Shown here in pieces: positions 1 to 8,883 of a stretch of DNA of 47,175 nt (position 1 is its first letter; each line of letters starts with the position of its first letter). This DNA comes from Bacteroidales bacterium (GTDB lineage: Bacteria; Bacteroidota; Bacteroidia; Bacteroidales; VadinHA17), in the NCBI GenBank assembly GCA_024762655.1, contig JANTHB010000018.1, positions 1 through 47,175 on the forward strand, in the 5' to 3' direction. The notes below the pieces were generated by a model. That model was given only the letters and a program-made list of their open reading frames with translations. It was not told the origin of the DNA and ran no database searches. Position numbers and translations under genes: made by a program.

Positions 1-165
1 TTTAAGATGCCACGTAGTGGCTAAATATGAATAACCACCTCGGTACGGGGTGGTACACAACGCAACAAACTCCGATCCCCGAAGGGGGTCAACCGTTCCT
101 CCCGGGCCCGGCTATCACCCCACCCCCGGGCCCCCGCTCGCAGGCGGGCGGGCCTGTCCAGGACG
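1..165. repeat. GC-rich cluster of stem-loops
   Basis: Several hairpins follow one another: 9-21 (GCCAC/GTGGC), 34-54 (ACCACCTC/GGGGTGGT), 74-90 (GATCCCC/GGGGGTC), and a long GC-rich structure at about 99-165 built from CCCGGGCCC-like and GCGGGCGGGC-like runs. Base composition is far more GC-rich than the AT-rich sequence that follows at 200-320. Open frames exist across it on both strands, but none has a plausible start, composition or recognisable protein. It looks like a dispersed intergenic repeat or a structured RNA, but no second copy was noticed in this window. The remaining stretch, 166-322, is AT-rich and holds the upstream region of the next gene, with only a weak promoter-like AATATTTG near 295. 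Confidence 0.35.
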
Positions 166-322
166 CATAACAATGAAGATACATAATCGCCGGTGGAGGG
201 GAAGAAAAAAAACACCACCGGCAAAAAATTTATTTTTCATACCTGCGTTATATAACCTTATTTGGAACGATTTTTGGTATTTATTGTGTTTAAAATATTT
301 GAAAAAAAAATAGAATTATAAC

Positions 323-1951
323 ATGAAAAAAGGCAGATTCCGGCATTTGAAAATTTCAGGGGGAATATTACTGGCGTTGGTGACCACTATCACACTCCAT
401 CATTGTACCAAAGAGGCCATCCCCCCCATGGATAAAGCGAATTTGATCCCCCTGCCGGCGAAAGTCACTCCGACAGAAGGGGTTTTCAGGCTTAAAAAGG
501 GAACGGTTATTTATGTTTCCAACGGCTCGGATGAAGCGTTCCGGGTGGGGGATTATCTTTCCGGATTTCTTCATACGGCAACCGGATACAAATTGCCTGT
601 CAAAGCCACCAACAAGACCAAAGGGAAAAAAGACATTTTTCTGTTTCTTTCCAGGGACCGGGAAGAACTGGGCAAAGAAGGATATGTCCTGAGGGTTACC
701 CCGGAGATGATTTCAATCACGGCCTGGCAACCGGCCGGACTGTTCTATGGGACGCAGACGCTGAGGCAGTTATTGCCCGATGAGATAGAGAAAAAATCCG
801 TACAGCGGGTCTCATGGGAGGTGCCTGCCGGGACGATAACCGACAAACCGGAGTATGCATACCGGGGCGCTATGCTGGATGTAGCCCGTCATTTCTTCCC
901 GCCGGAAGATGTGAAGGCGTATATGGATATGCTGGCTTTTTTCAAGATCAACATCCTGCACCTGCATCTCTCGGATGATCAGGGGTGGCGTATAGAGATC
1001 AAATCCTGGCCGAAACTCACAGAAATAGGTGGCAGCACCGAGGTAGGGGGTGGCAAAGGCGGGTTTTATACCCGGGAGGAATACAAGGACCTGGTAAAAT
1101 ACGCTTCCGACAGATTTATTACGATCATCCCGGAGATCGATATGCCCGGCCATACCAATGCTGCCCTGGCATCTTACGGGGTGTTGAACTGTGATAACAA
1201 ACCCCGTAAGCTTTATACAGGTATCGATGTGGGTTTCAGCACACTATGCATCTCGAAAGATACGGTCTACCGTTTTATCGATGATGTGATGGGAGAACTG
1301 GCTGCCTTGACGCCCGGTCCCTGGATCCATATCGGCGGGGACGAATCGCACGCCACCCCCATGAAAGATTACATCCCTTTTATAGAGCGGACGCAGCAGA
1401 TTGTATGGGCTCACAAAAAATACGTGATCGGCTGGGATGAAATTGCCAACGCCACGATAGACAAAAGCACGGTCATTCAGTACTGGGACAACAACGAGAA
1501 CACCCTGAAAGGCGTCCGTCAGGGAGCAAAAGTGATTATGTCACCTGCCTCCAGAACTTACCTGGACATGCAGTACGATTCCACCTGCACCCTGGGGCTT
1601 CATTGGTCGGGCTATGTGGAAGTGGACAAAGCCTACGACTGGGACCCTGCCACCCTGGTGCCCGGCGTGGAAAAGAAAAACATCCTGGGTGTCGAATCCC
1701 CGCTCTGGACGGAAACCATCACGAATATGAAAGAGCTGGAATATATGGTCTTTCCCCGTCTGGCAGGTCATGCCGAAATAGGATGGACCCCGGCTTCCGA
1801 ACGAAAGTGCGATGATTATAAGATACGCCTGGGACACTTCGCTTCCCGGTTTGACGCCATGGGAATCAATTTTTATCACTCTCCCCTGATCCGCTGGAAC
1901 GATGAAGAAGGATTATCCACAAACAAAGAACCGGGAGCCTCAAAAAAATAA
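323..1951 (+). CDS. GH20 beta-N-acetylhexosaminidase
   Basis: A 542-residue glycoside hydrolase of family GH20, which removes terminal beta-linked N-acetylglucosamine or N-acetylgalactosamine from glycans. The N-terminus is basic, then hydrophobic, and ends in HHC at about residue 28, so a lipoprotein or other exported form is likely. Residues about 40-160 resemble the GH20 N-terminal alpha/beta domain. The catalytic barrel follows, with the family motifs HLHLSDDQGWR, PEIDMPGH and IHIGGDES; D340-E341 is the expected catalytic Asp-Glu pair of substrate-assisted catalysis. A WDE motif (GWDEIANA) and WTE-type residues late in the barrel fit the substrate pocket. Length is normal for the family. 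It stands alone, 150 bases before the glycosyltransferase. The exact substrate cannot be read from sequence; confidence in the family is high. Confidence 0.93.
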   Translation: MKKGRFRHLKISGGILLALVTTITLHHCTKEAIPPMDKANLIPLPAKVTPTEGVFRLKKGTVIYVSNGSDEAFRVGDYLSGFLHTATGYKLPVKATNKTKGKKDIFLFLSRDREELGKEGYVLRVTPEMISITAWQPAGLFYGTQTLRQLLPDEIEKKSVQRVSWEVPAGTITDKPEYAYRGAMLDVARHFFPPEDVKAYMDMLAFFKINILHLHLSDDQGWRIEIKSWPKLTEIGGSTEVGGGKGGFYTREEYKDLVKYASDRFITIIPEIDMPGHTNAALASYGVLNCDNKPRKLYTGIDVGFSTLCISKDTVYRFIDDVMGELAALTPGPWIHIGGDESHATPMKDYIPFIERTQQIVWAHKKYVIGWDEIANATIDKSTVIQYWDNNENTLKGVRQGAKVIMSPASRTYLDMQYDSTCTLGLHWSGYVEVDKAYDWDPATLVPGVEKKNILGVESPLWTETITNMKELEYMVFPRLAGHAEIGWTPASERKCDDYKIRLGHFASRFDAMGINFYHSPLIRWNDEEGLSTNKEPGASKK

Positions 1952-2103
1952 TACCTGTCCGAAGTTGGTAAAATAATCAACTTTCCGGTCATCCGAACAA
2001 ATTATTTTTTACTTTTGGATTGTTCTGATGAAGTCAAACCGGAATGGAACATCCGGAACGGGCCTCTGCTCCGGAAAATGACATTCCTTAATTTTTCCTT
2101 TTC

Positions 2104-3984
2104 ATGAAAAAACAGGAAAAGGTCCATAATGACAAAGCGGCATCCCGGTGGAAGATCATGAACGCAGTCCTGCTGGTTCTGTATGTCATCATCCTCTCCG
2201 CTTCTTTCTTTAAGACATATCATAAAGTATTTGACGAAAAGATCTTTCTGGGAGGAGACAATGCGGGCTATTACATCCTGGGCACCGCCCTGGCTACGGG
2301 ACAGGGATATACCAACATCCACACCCTTGAAAAGACCCCGCACAATCATTTTCCTCCCGGGTATCCCGTGATCATCGCCGCTGCCATGAAAATCTTTTCA
2401 AGCAGCATTCTCTTTATCAAAAAACTAAACGGGTTTTTCCTGTTTTTGTCACTGGCCTTGTTGTTTCTTATCATACGGCAACTGACGGGCAACAACCATG
2501 TTCCTTTTATCACGGTCCTGTTTCTGATATACAACTTTCATTTATTGAACTACTCATTCATCATGATGAGTGAGATTCCTTTTCTGTTCTTCTCTTTACT
2601 GGCCGTCTGGTTATTCATGAAGACCGACTTCACAAAACCCCTGTTAAAAAACTGGATTTTCCTGCTTTTGATACTTACCTTATCCTTCAATTATTACATC
2701 CGGGCCACAGGGTTATCCCTATTTGTGGGAATTGCCTTATACCTCGGATTCAGGAAGAACTGGAAATACCTGGCTACCCTGACCGCAGGTTTTATCCTGT
2801 TGGCCCTGCCCTGGGTCGTCCGTACCCATAAGCTGGGAGGCAGTCCGTATGTACACTCCATGTTGATGGTAAACCCATACCGTCCCGAGTTGGGACCTAT
2901 GCATTTCGGGGATTGGTTTACCCGTTTCTTCCAGAATCTGGAAAGATATATCACCCGGGAAATTCCCTCGGGCATCTTTGATTTTATCCAGGTGTCCAAT
3001 TACAAAGATCCCATCGTGATGAAAGAATGGATCATCGGGATCATTGTGGTCCTGATCATGGTCTACGGGCTGATCAGACTGAGAAAATATGCAGATTTTT
3101 TCTTTTTCTACCTGTTGGCCACCTTCGGCATCCTGTTGCTCTGGCCTGTGGTGTGGATAGGAGTCCGGTTTCTGTTACCGTTCATTCCGCTCCTTACTTT
3201 CCTCTTTATTAACGGAATCATAGAACTCCTTACCCTGATAGAACGTAAAACTGTCAAACTCCGTAGTCCGCTGATTGTCCCGCTCTCCCTTGTGGTAATC
3301 AGCCTTTTTTCCATCAAAAGCTATGGAAAAGAATCTTTAAGGATCCTGGAATTCCGTGCCAAAGCGCCTTATCCGAAGAAATACAATAACTACTTTGAGA
3401 TCGCACGCTGGGCCTACAAAAACACACCCGACACCTCGGTCGTTGCCTGCCGGAAGGGACAACTGTTCTATCTCTTCTCGCGGAGATATGTTACGGGATA
3501 TGCCAACACCCTGGACAAAGAAAAACAAATTGAATACCTGAAAAACAAAAGCACGGATTATGTAGTGTTGGAGCAGTTGGGCTTTGCCTCCACCAAACGG
3601 TATCTTTTTCCTGCCATAAAGAGATATCCTGAGAAATTCAAGATCCTGAAACATCTCAAGGATCCGGACACTTATTTCATGCGTTTCCTGCCCGGACTGG
3701 GATACCGGGGAGCCTGGAAGGATGATAAAAGGAACGGCCGGGGAACCTATGTCTGGCCCAATGGTCAGAAGTATGTAGGGGAATGGAAGGATAACCTGAA
3801 AAACGGAAAAGGCGTTTTATATGCCCCAAACGGGATCATCCTGGAAGGGACCTGGGTGAACGATAAATTAAACGGGCGGGTTACCATTAAAAACAGATCC
3901 GGAGAGATCCTCAATGTCAGCGAGTACAAAGAGAATGTCAGGACGAAACTGATTTTCCAGAAACAACTGGCGCCGGCAAAATAA
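2104..3984 (+). CDS. GT39-type membrane glycosyltransferase with C-terminal MORN repeats
   Basis: A 626-residue polytopic membrane protein. Residues about 18-430 contain many hydrophobic segments and look like a GT-C fold glycosyltransferase of the PMT/ArnT type (GT39), which moves a sugar from a polyprenyl-phosphate donor at the membrane. The first periplasmic loop carries LGGDNAGYYILGTALATGQG, with an acidic residue where GT-C enzymes have their catalytic Asp, and the later MSEIPF motif is typical of this family. A soluble domain of about 100 residues follows. The C-terminus, about 533-600, holds three MORN-like repeats: YRGAWKDDKRNGRGTYVWPNG, YVGEWKDNLKNGKGVLYAPNG and a weaker third. MORN repeats fused to a GT-C enzyme are unexpected. 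No partner gene is next to it, so donor and acceptor are unknown. Confidence 0.8.
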   Translation: MKKQEKVHNDKAASRWKIMNAVLLVLYVIILSASFFKTYHKVFDEKIFLGGDNAGYYILGTALATGQGYTNIHTLEKTPHNHFPPGYPVIIAAAMKIFSSSILFIKKLNGFFLFLSLALLFLIIRQLTGNNHVPFITVLFLIYNFHLLNYSFIMMSEIPFLFFSLLAVWLFMKTDFTKPLLKNWIFLLLILTLSFNYYIRATGLSLFVGIALYLGFRKNWKYLATLTAGFILLALPWVVRTHKLGGSPYVHSMLMVNPYRPELGPMHFGDWFTRFFQNLERYITREIPSGIFDFIQVSNYKDPIVMKEWIIGIIVVLIMVYGLIRLRKYADFFFFYLLATFGILLLWPVVWIGVRFLLPFIPLLTFLFINGIIELLTLIERKTVKLRSPLIVPLSLVVISLFSIKSYGKESLRILEFRAKAPYPKKYNNYFEIARWAYKNTPDTSVVACRKGQLFYLFSRRYVTGYANTLDKEKQIEYLKNKSTDYVVLEQLGFASTKRYLFPAIKRYPEKFKILKHLKDPDTYFMRFLPGLGYRGAWKDDKRNGRGTYVWPNGQKYVGEWKDNLKNGKGVLYAPNGIILEGTWVNDKLNGRVTIKNRSGEILNVSEYKENVRTKLIFQKQLAPAK

Positions 3985-4054
3985 TTCTCCTCCCTGCTTC
4001 CGGATGCGATCGTCTGTGACTCTAGCTACCCTTCGTATTTTTATGCAATTATTG

Positions 4055-4062
4055 TATCTTTA
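4055..4062 (+). promoter_or_regulatory. Possible -7 element (TATCTTTA) before the first fused aconitase
   Basis: TATCTTTA matches the Bacteroidota -7 box TAnnTTTG at seven of eight positions and sits 18 bases before the start codon. A weak TTCG lies 19 bases upstream in the place of the -33 box. This is only a candidate. Confidence 0.25.
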
Positions 4063-4080
4063 CACCAAAGATATTACATC

Positions 4081-5889
4081 ATGGGAATGACGATCATAGA
4101 GAAGATCCTTGCGGCACATGCCGGCAGGGAAACCGTGCATCCGGGAGAGATCGTGGATGTGTTTATCGACGTGAGGGTAGCCCGGGATTTCGGGGGAGCC
4201 AATGTGGTTAAGAACCTAGAGGATCATGCCCTGACCCTGGCCGATCCGGCCCGCACGTTTTTCACCTTTGACACCAACCCTACCGGCTCGGACCAGAAAT
4301 ATGCCACCAACCAGCAGATCTGCCGTATTTTTGCCCGCAAGCACGGTATCAAAGTATATGACATCAACTCCGGCATAGGCACACACTTGCTCATTGAGGA
4401 GGGGCTGGTGTACCCGGGGGTAACAGCCGTCTCCACCGATTCGCATGCCAACATTCTGGGGGCTGTGGGTGCTTTCGGACAGGGCATGGGCGACAAAGAT
4501 ATCGCTGCCGCCTGGGCCAAAGGCAGTGTCTGGTTTAAGGTGCCCCCTTCGGTTAAGTTAAACCTGAACGGGAAAGTGCCCGCCGGCATCACAGCCAAGG
4601 AAGTGGTACTGAACCTGCTGGCCCGTTTCGGGGCCAATGAGCTGTTGGGATATTCCATAGAAATGTACGGGGAAGTGGTGGACCGGCTGCATTTGTATGA
4701 CCGTATCACCATCGCATCGATGGCTACCGAAATGGGAGCTATCACCATTCTGTTTCCGCCGGATAAGGAGGTGTTGCAGTATTGCGAAGACCGGGCCGGA
4801 AAAAAGATCACGCCGGTCTATGCCGATCCGGATGCACGGTACGACAGGGTCATTGACCTGGACGCAGGGAGCTTTGTTGTCCGGGTGTCCCGGCCCGGTA
4901 AGCCCCATGATACGGTGCCTGTCGATCAGGTCAAAAAAACCAAGATCGACTCGGCCTTTGTGGGAAGCTGTACCAACGGACGCATTGAAGACATGCGTGT
5001 GGTGGCGGATATCCTGAAAGGGAGGAAAGTGGCGCCCGGGGTGGTACTGAAGATTGTTCCCACCACCGACAAGGTATGGGTGCAGTGTCTGACAGAAGGG
5101 TTATTGAAAATTTTCAAGGATGCCGGCGCCCTGGTCTCCAATGCAGGGTGTGCAGGGTGTGCTGCCGGCCAGGTAGGACAGAACGGGCCGGGCGAGGTCA
5201 CCATCAGCACCGGCAACCGTAACTTCCCGGGGAAACAGGGCAAAGGCGAAGTCTATCTGGCGTCTCCTGCCGTAGTGGCGGCCTCGGCCGTGGCAGGATA
5301 TATCACCACGCCCGATGACATCCCCGAGAAACCGGCAGTATTCGACATCAGAGAAAAAGAAGAACGCATACGAAAAGCCATGGAAAAGCATAAACCCCAT
5401 AACCTGCCGGTAGTCCTGGAAGGCAGGGTGTGGGTGATCGAACGCGATAACATAGACACCGACATGATCTTCCACAACCGTTACCTTACCGTCACCGACA
5501 TCAGGGAAATGGGACAGTATGCCCTAGACAACCTGGAGGGGTATGAACATTTTTCCAAAGAAGTGCGGCCGGGGGATATCATTATCACAGGAAAAAACTT
5601 CGGCGCCGGCAGCTCCCGCCAACAGGCGGTAGATTGTTTCAGGTCGCTGGGCGTACAGGCCATCCTGGCCCGCTCTTTCGGCGCTATCTACGAACGCAAC
5701 GCCATCAATGCAGCTTTCCCCGTGCTCACCTACGACGACCTCAGCGAACAGGAGATCCGGCAGGGAGACACCATACGTCTCAACCTGCAGACCGGAGAAC
5801 TGGAAAATCTAAGAAACGGTAAAAAAGGAAAGGTACATCCCTTCTCGGAAGTACAGATGGAAATCTATCAGAACGGAGGACTGTTTTGA
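4081..5889 (+). CDS. Fused aconitase/isopropylmalate-isomerase family hydro-lyase (LeuC-LeuD fusion 1)
   Basis: A 602-residue aconitase-superfamily hydro-lyase in which the large (LeuC-like, about 1-425) and small swivel (LeuD-like, about 440-602) parts are one chain. Such enzymes isomerise 2-hydroxy acids through dehydration and rehydration, using a [4Fe-4S] cluster. The cluster cysteines are present: C297 in GSCTNGR, and C357 and C360 in CAGC. STDSHAN, STGNRNFPG and the swivel motif NFGAGSSRQQAV are also present. Standard LeuD has GSSREHA, so the QQ is a difference. The substrate loop reads RYLTV, unlike archaeal homoaconitase (YLRT) or archaeal isopropylmalate isomerase (YLVY). The start MGMTIIEKILAAHAG fits the family. 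A bona fide leuC and leuD lie elsewhere in this window, so a different substrate is likely: aconitate, homoaconitate, a methylated malate, or another compound. Substrate not known. Confidence 0.82.
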   Translation: MGMTIIEKILAAHAGRETVHPGEIVDVFIDVRVARDFGGANVVKNLEDHALTLADPARTFFTFDTNPTGSDQKYATNQQICRIFARKHGIKVYDINSGIGTHLLIEEGLVYPGVTAVSTDSHANILGAVGAFGQGMGDKDIAAAWAKGSVWFKVPPSVKLNLNGKVPAGITAKEVVLNLLARFGANELLGYSIEMYGEVVDRLHLYDRITIASMATEMGAITILFPPDKEVLQYCEDRAGKKITPVYADPDARYDRVIDLDAGSFVVRVSRPGKPHDTVPVDQVKKTKIDSAFVGSCTNGRIEDMRVVADILKGRKVAPGVVLKIVPTTDKVWVQCLTEGLLKIFKDAGALVSNAGCAGCAAGQVGQNGPGEVTISTGNRNFPGKQGKGEVYLASPAVVAASAVAGYITTPDDIPEKPAVFDIREKEERIRKAMEKHKPHNLPVVLEGRVWVIERDNIDTDMIFHNRYLTVTDIREMGQYALDNLEGYEHFSKEVRPGDIIITGKNFGAGSSRQQAVDCFRSLGVQAILARSFGAIYERNAINAAFPVLTYDDLSEQEIRQGDTIRLNLQTGELENLRNGKKGKVHPFSEVQMEIYQNGGLF

Positions 5890-5904
5890 ACGATGATTGT
5901 TGAT

Positions 5905-5990
5905 CGTTGATCGATGAACCACAAACTGCAAACCAAAAACTACAAACCACAAACTACAAACCACAAACCACAAACCATCAACCCTCACCA
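5905..5990 (+). repeat. Tandem 7-base repeat tract (CACAAAC/TACAAAC)
   Basis: The spacer between the two fused aconitases is almost wholly made of degenerate 7-base units, CACAAAC and TACAAAC, repeated about ten times. It contains no G-rich stretch and should be unstructured as RNA. It runs nearly to the start codon of the next gene, so it replaces the usual ribosome binding region there. Confidence 0.75.
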
Positions 5991-5992
5991 CC

Positions 5993-7771
5993 ATGGCATC
6001 ACAGACATTTGCAGAAAAGATCCTGGGAGCTCCCGCCGGGAGCATTGTTTTCCGGCAGCCGGACATTGTCCTGTCGCATGACAACACCGCCAGCATCTAC
6101 CAGACCTTTCAGAAGATGAACGGCGGGAAGATCGCTTATCCGGAGCGTCTGCTGGTGGTTCTGGACCATAATGCTCCGCCCACCAGTGCGGCGCTGGCCA
6201 CCCAATACCAGGCGATCCGGGACATGGTCAAAGAGCAGGGCATCAGGATGTTCTATGATGCCGGCCGGGGTATCTGCCACCAGATCATGTCGTATCATGC
6301 CCGGCCCGGGATGGTCATCGTCGGCAGCGACAGCCACACCTGTACGGCCGGCGCTTTCAATGCCCTGGCCGCCGGTATTGACCGCACGGAGACGGCTGGC
6401 ATCTGGAAAAGAGGAGAGACCTGGTTCCGTGTGCCCGAATCTCTCAAGATCACCCTTTACGGCCAACTGCCGGAGGGCGTCTTTGCCAAAGACCTCTCTC
6501 TCCGTATCATCGGCATGATCGGCTCGGCCGGTGCCAACTATCTCTCGATCGAATATCATGGCCCGGGCGTAAAGACCCTGAGCATCTCCGAGCGTATGAC
6601 CCTGGCTAACCTGGCCTCGGAGATGGGAGCCAAGAATGCCGTCTTTCCGCCCGACGAGGTACTGGCCTCTTTTTACGGCGGGAAAAACCCTGAAGGCATC
6701 TGGGCCGATGAAGGAGCCCGTTATGTTCGTGAGATAGAGATCAACCTGGATGATCTTTATCCGCTGGTGGCCGCGCCGCACTACGTAGATAACGTCAGGG
6801 CGCTGGCGGAGGTGGCCGGCGCGCCCCTCCACGAAGGGCTCATCGGCACCTGCACCAACGGTCGTCTCGACGACCTGCAACTGGCCGCCCGTTACATCAA
6901 AGGAAAGAAAGTGAAAGAAGGCTTTCAGCTGCTGGTCTCTCCGGCGTCGCGTGAGATCTATCTGGCTGCCATGGAAGACGGCACCATCGAGACCCTGGTG
7001 GAGGCGGGAGCCACCATCCTCACCCCTTCCTGCGGCCCCTGTCTGGGCACCGGCCAGGGGATCCCCGCCGACGGCTATAACGTGATCTCGACAGCCAACC
7101 GCAACTTCCTCGGGCGCATGGGCAACAAAAACGCCTCCATCTACCTGGCCTCGCCGGCCACAGTAGCCGTGTCGGCCGTCCACGGGGTTATCACCGACCC
7201 GCGGCCCCGCCCGGGCAGGGAGACCTTTCCTTACCGTCGCGAGCCCTCCCCCACCCTCACCATCCCCGAAGGAGAGAACCGCAGGGTGAACGGCGTGTGG
7301 AACTACAAGGATGTAAATGATCTGAACACCGATCAGATGTTTGCCGGAAATCTCACGTACAAAGTGCTGAGCTCCGATCCCGAAGCGATCCTCCCCCATC
7401 TGTTTGCCGGTTTTGATCCTAATTTTTCCGGGAACGTCCGGGCGGGAGATATCATCGTTGCCGGTGAAAACTTCGGTTGCGGCAGCTCACGCGAACATCC
7501 TTCCGTGGGGCTGGCCCATGCCGGTGTGCAGGCAGTCCTCGTCAAATCGGTCAACCGTATCTTCTTTCGCTCGGCCGTGAACCAGGGACTGGTGCTGATC
7601 GTATCGCCGGAAGCCGTAGAAGCTTATCAGCCGGGAGATAAAGTATCGGTCGATCTGAATGGCGGAACGATACAAATAGCGGAGAAAACATTCTCTTTCG
7701 CCCCGCTCCCGGACAAGCTGATGGAGATCATCCGGAAGAAAGGGCTGGTGAACTGGATCAGGGAAAAATAA
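5993..7771 (+). CDS. Fused aconitase-family hydro-lyase (LeuC-LeuD fusion 2)
   Basis: A 592-residue paralogue-like neighbour of the preceding enzyme with the same two-part layout: large domain about 1-415, swivel domain about 430-592. It has VGSDSHTCTAGAF, the cluster cysteines C287 (GTCTNGR) and C347 and C350 (CGPC), the TANRNFLGRMG stretch, and ENFGCGSSREH in the swivel part. Its substrate loop (DLNTDQMFAGNLTYKV) differs from that of its neighbour, and the two proteins are well diverged, so this is not a recent duplication. It is probably co-transcribed with the upstream gene across a 103-base repeat-filled spacer. The tandem arrangement suggests two consecutive or alternative hydro-lyase steps, but the substrate is not evident. 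Generic annotation would be 3-isopropylmalate dehydratase or homoaconitase; I do not support either name specifically. Confidence 0.82.
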   Translation: MASQTFAEKILGAPAGSIVFRQPDIVLSHDNTASIYQTFQKMNGGKIAYPERLLVVLDHNAPPTSAALATQYQAIRDMVKEQGIRMFYDAGRGICHQIMSYHARPGMVIVGSDSHTCTAGAFNALAAGIDRTETAGIWKRGETWFRVPESLKITLYGQLPEGVFAKDLSLRIIGMIGSAGANYLSIEYHGPGVKTLSISERMTLANLASEMGAKNAVFPPDEVLASFYGGKNPEGIWADEGARYVREIEINLDDLYPLVAAPHYVDNVRALAEVAGAPLHEGLIGTCTNGRLDDLQLAARYIKGKKVKEGFQLLVSPASREIYLAAMEDGTIETLVEAGATILTPSCGPCLGTGQGIPADGYNVISTANRNFLGRMGNKNASIYLASPATVAVSAVHGVITDPRPRPGRETFPYRREPSPTLTIPEGENRRVNGVWNYKDVNDLNTDQMFAGNLTYKVLSSDPEAILPHLFAGFDPNFSGNVRAGDIIVAGENFGCGSSREHPSVGLAHAGVQAVLVKSVNRIFFRSAVNQGLVLIVSPEAVEAYQPGDKVSVDLNGGTIQIAEKTFSFAPLPDKLMEIIRKKGLVNWIREK

Positions 7772-7775
7772 AAAA

Positions 7776-7835
7776 TCCCCCCTCAAAGAAGGAGGGTTTG
7801 GTCTCTACCCATTGGGCAGAGATCATAGAAGAATG
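7776..7835 (+). repeat. Post-stop hairpin repeat, copy A
   Basis: First of three related copies (also 23690-23749 and 45252-45309). It begins four bases after the stop codon, with CCCCCCTCA, then a hairpin TGGTCTCT (7799-7806) / AGAGATCA (7818-7825) with an inner CCC-ATT-GGG stem, then a GAA-GAATG tail. There is no T-run, so it is not an ordinary intrinsic terminator. It lies between convergent genes. Confidence 0.6.
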
Positions 7836-7863
7836 TCTGCTCAGGAAGGGATGGAATGACTGA

Positions 7864-8883
7864 TCATGGATATGAACCAATCAATCTCCGGGCTTTTTCA
7901 ACGATCATCTTCGTATTGGGTAATGTTTGGTCCTCCAGCTCACGATTGTAAGGGATCGTTTTTGCCGTGCACACCCTTTCGTATTTCACAGGTATCCTTG
8001 CTTCCAGAATCCTGGCAGCCAATTCTCCGGAAAGACCAAAGTCCCGGTAATCCTCATCTACGACCAATAGACGACCGGTTTTTGAAACGGATTCTTTCAA
8101 GGCCTCCGTATCAAGAGGTGAAATCGTCCTCAGGTCGAGGATCTCTGCAGCCACACCCTCCTTTTCCAGAATATCAGCTGCTTCGAGTGCCCTGTATATG
8201 CCAACTCCCACCCCGGCCATGGTAATATCGACACCTTGTCGCCGGATCACAGCCTTCCCGATGGGCAGTGGTTGCCATCTGTCAGGAACCGTTCCCTTTG
8301 CCCCTGGTTCCGGAATATCATATTTTACGGTTTTTCTTCCGCCGGATCCGAGGTAATCAAGCCAGTAATCAGCAAGCAATTTGTGTTCAAGATAAATGAC
8401 GGGACTTTCGTATTCTATGGCAGCGAGCATTAACCCACCTGCATCGGCAGGCGTGGAAGGGACCACCACAGTTAATCCGGGTATGTGGGCCAGCCATCCC
8501 CAGAGGCTTTGCTCATGTTGCCCGCCATCGCCATAACCTCCGCCACAAGCAGTCCTTACCACCATCGGGACCTGCCATTTTCCACCTGAAAACGCTTCAA
8601 TTTTTGCCGCATGATTCAGCAGTGCATCCGTCGCCACACCGATAAAATCCACCAACATGACTTCCACAACAGGCCTCAGCCCTGCCATGGCAGCAGCTAC
8701 AGCAGCCCCCACAAACGCACTTTCACTGATCGGGGCTGCCAATACACGTTCCTTGCCGAAACGGGTGAAGAGATTCACACGGAGCATTTGCACATCCTCA
8801 CCCATGATAACGACCCGTTTGTCTTCTGCCATAGCAGTAGCAAGTGCATCCTCGATTGCCCCGGAAAATGTCATCGTTCTCAT
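7864..8883 (-). CDS. Thiamine-diphosphate dehydrogenase E1 component, beta subunit
   Basis: A 339-residue transketolase-like beta subunit of the heterotetrameric E1 type, as in acetoin, branched-chain or pyruvate dehydrogenases. With the alpha subunit it decarboxylates a 2-oxoacid or cleaves acetoin, and passes the acyl group to a lipoyl E2. Family motifs include MGEDVQ near residue 28, AAPISESAFVGAAVAAAM and the transketolase C-terminal segment DLRTISPLDTEAL with VVDEDYRDFG. Its ATG overlaps the TGA of the alpha gene (ATGA), so the two are translationally coupled. Length is normal. No E2 or E3 gene is nearby, so the substrate is open. Confidence is high for the family and low for the specific complex. 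Confidence 0.9.
   Translation of the reverse strand: MRTMTFSGAIEDALATAMAEDKRVVIMGEDVQMLRVNLFTRFGKERVLAAPISESAFVGAAVAAAMAGLRPVVEVMLVDFIGVATDALLNHAAKIEAFSGGKWQVPMVVRTACGGGYGDGGQHEQSLWGWLAHIPGLTVVVPSTPADAGGLMLAAIEYESPVIYLEHKLLADYWLDYLGSGGRKTVKYDIPEPGAKGTVPDRWQPLPIGKAVIRRQGVDITMAGVGVGIYRALEAADILEKEGVAAEILDLRTISPLDTEALKESVSKTGRLLVVDEDYRDFGLSGELAARILEARIPVKYERVCTAKTIPYNRELEDQTLPNTKMIVEKARRLIGSYP

Noticed and set aside
50-313. Possible 87-residue gene at the window start
   Set aside because: It crosses the hairpin cluster and an AT-rich region with no domain or start context; the product is Pro/Gly-rich then Lys-rich, as expected of non-coding sequence.
1960-2010. Hairpin AAGTTGGT/ATCAACTT after the GH20 gene as a terminator
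   Set aside because: No T-run follows the stem, and the stem is short and AT-rich; termination here is not supported.
4081-5889. Sequencing or frameshift artefact joining separate leuC and leuD genes
   Set aside because: Two independent fused proteins lie side by side with continuous frames and a normal linker, so fusion is the native state.
5905-5990. CRISPR array between the fused aconitases
   Set aside because: Units are 7 bases long, directly adjacent and degenerate, with no spacers; no cas gene is present.
5999-7399. A 466-codon open frame on the minus strand
   Set aside because: It lies antisense to the second fused aconitase, whose product has all family motifs. The frame is an artefact of GC-rich codon use, with no recognisable domain.
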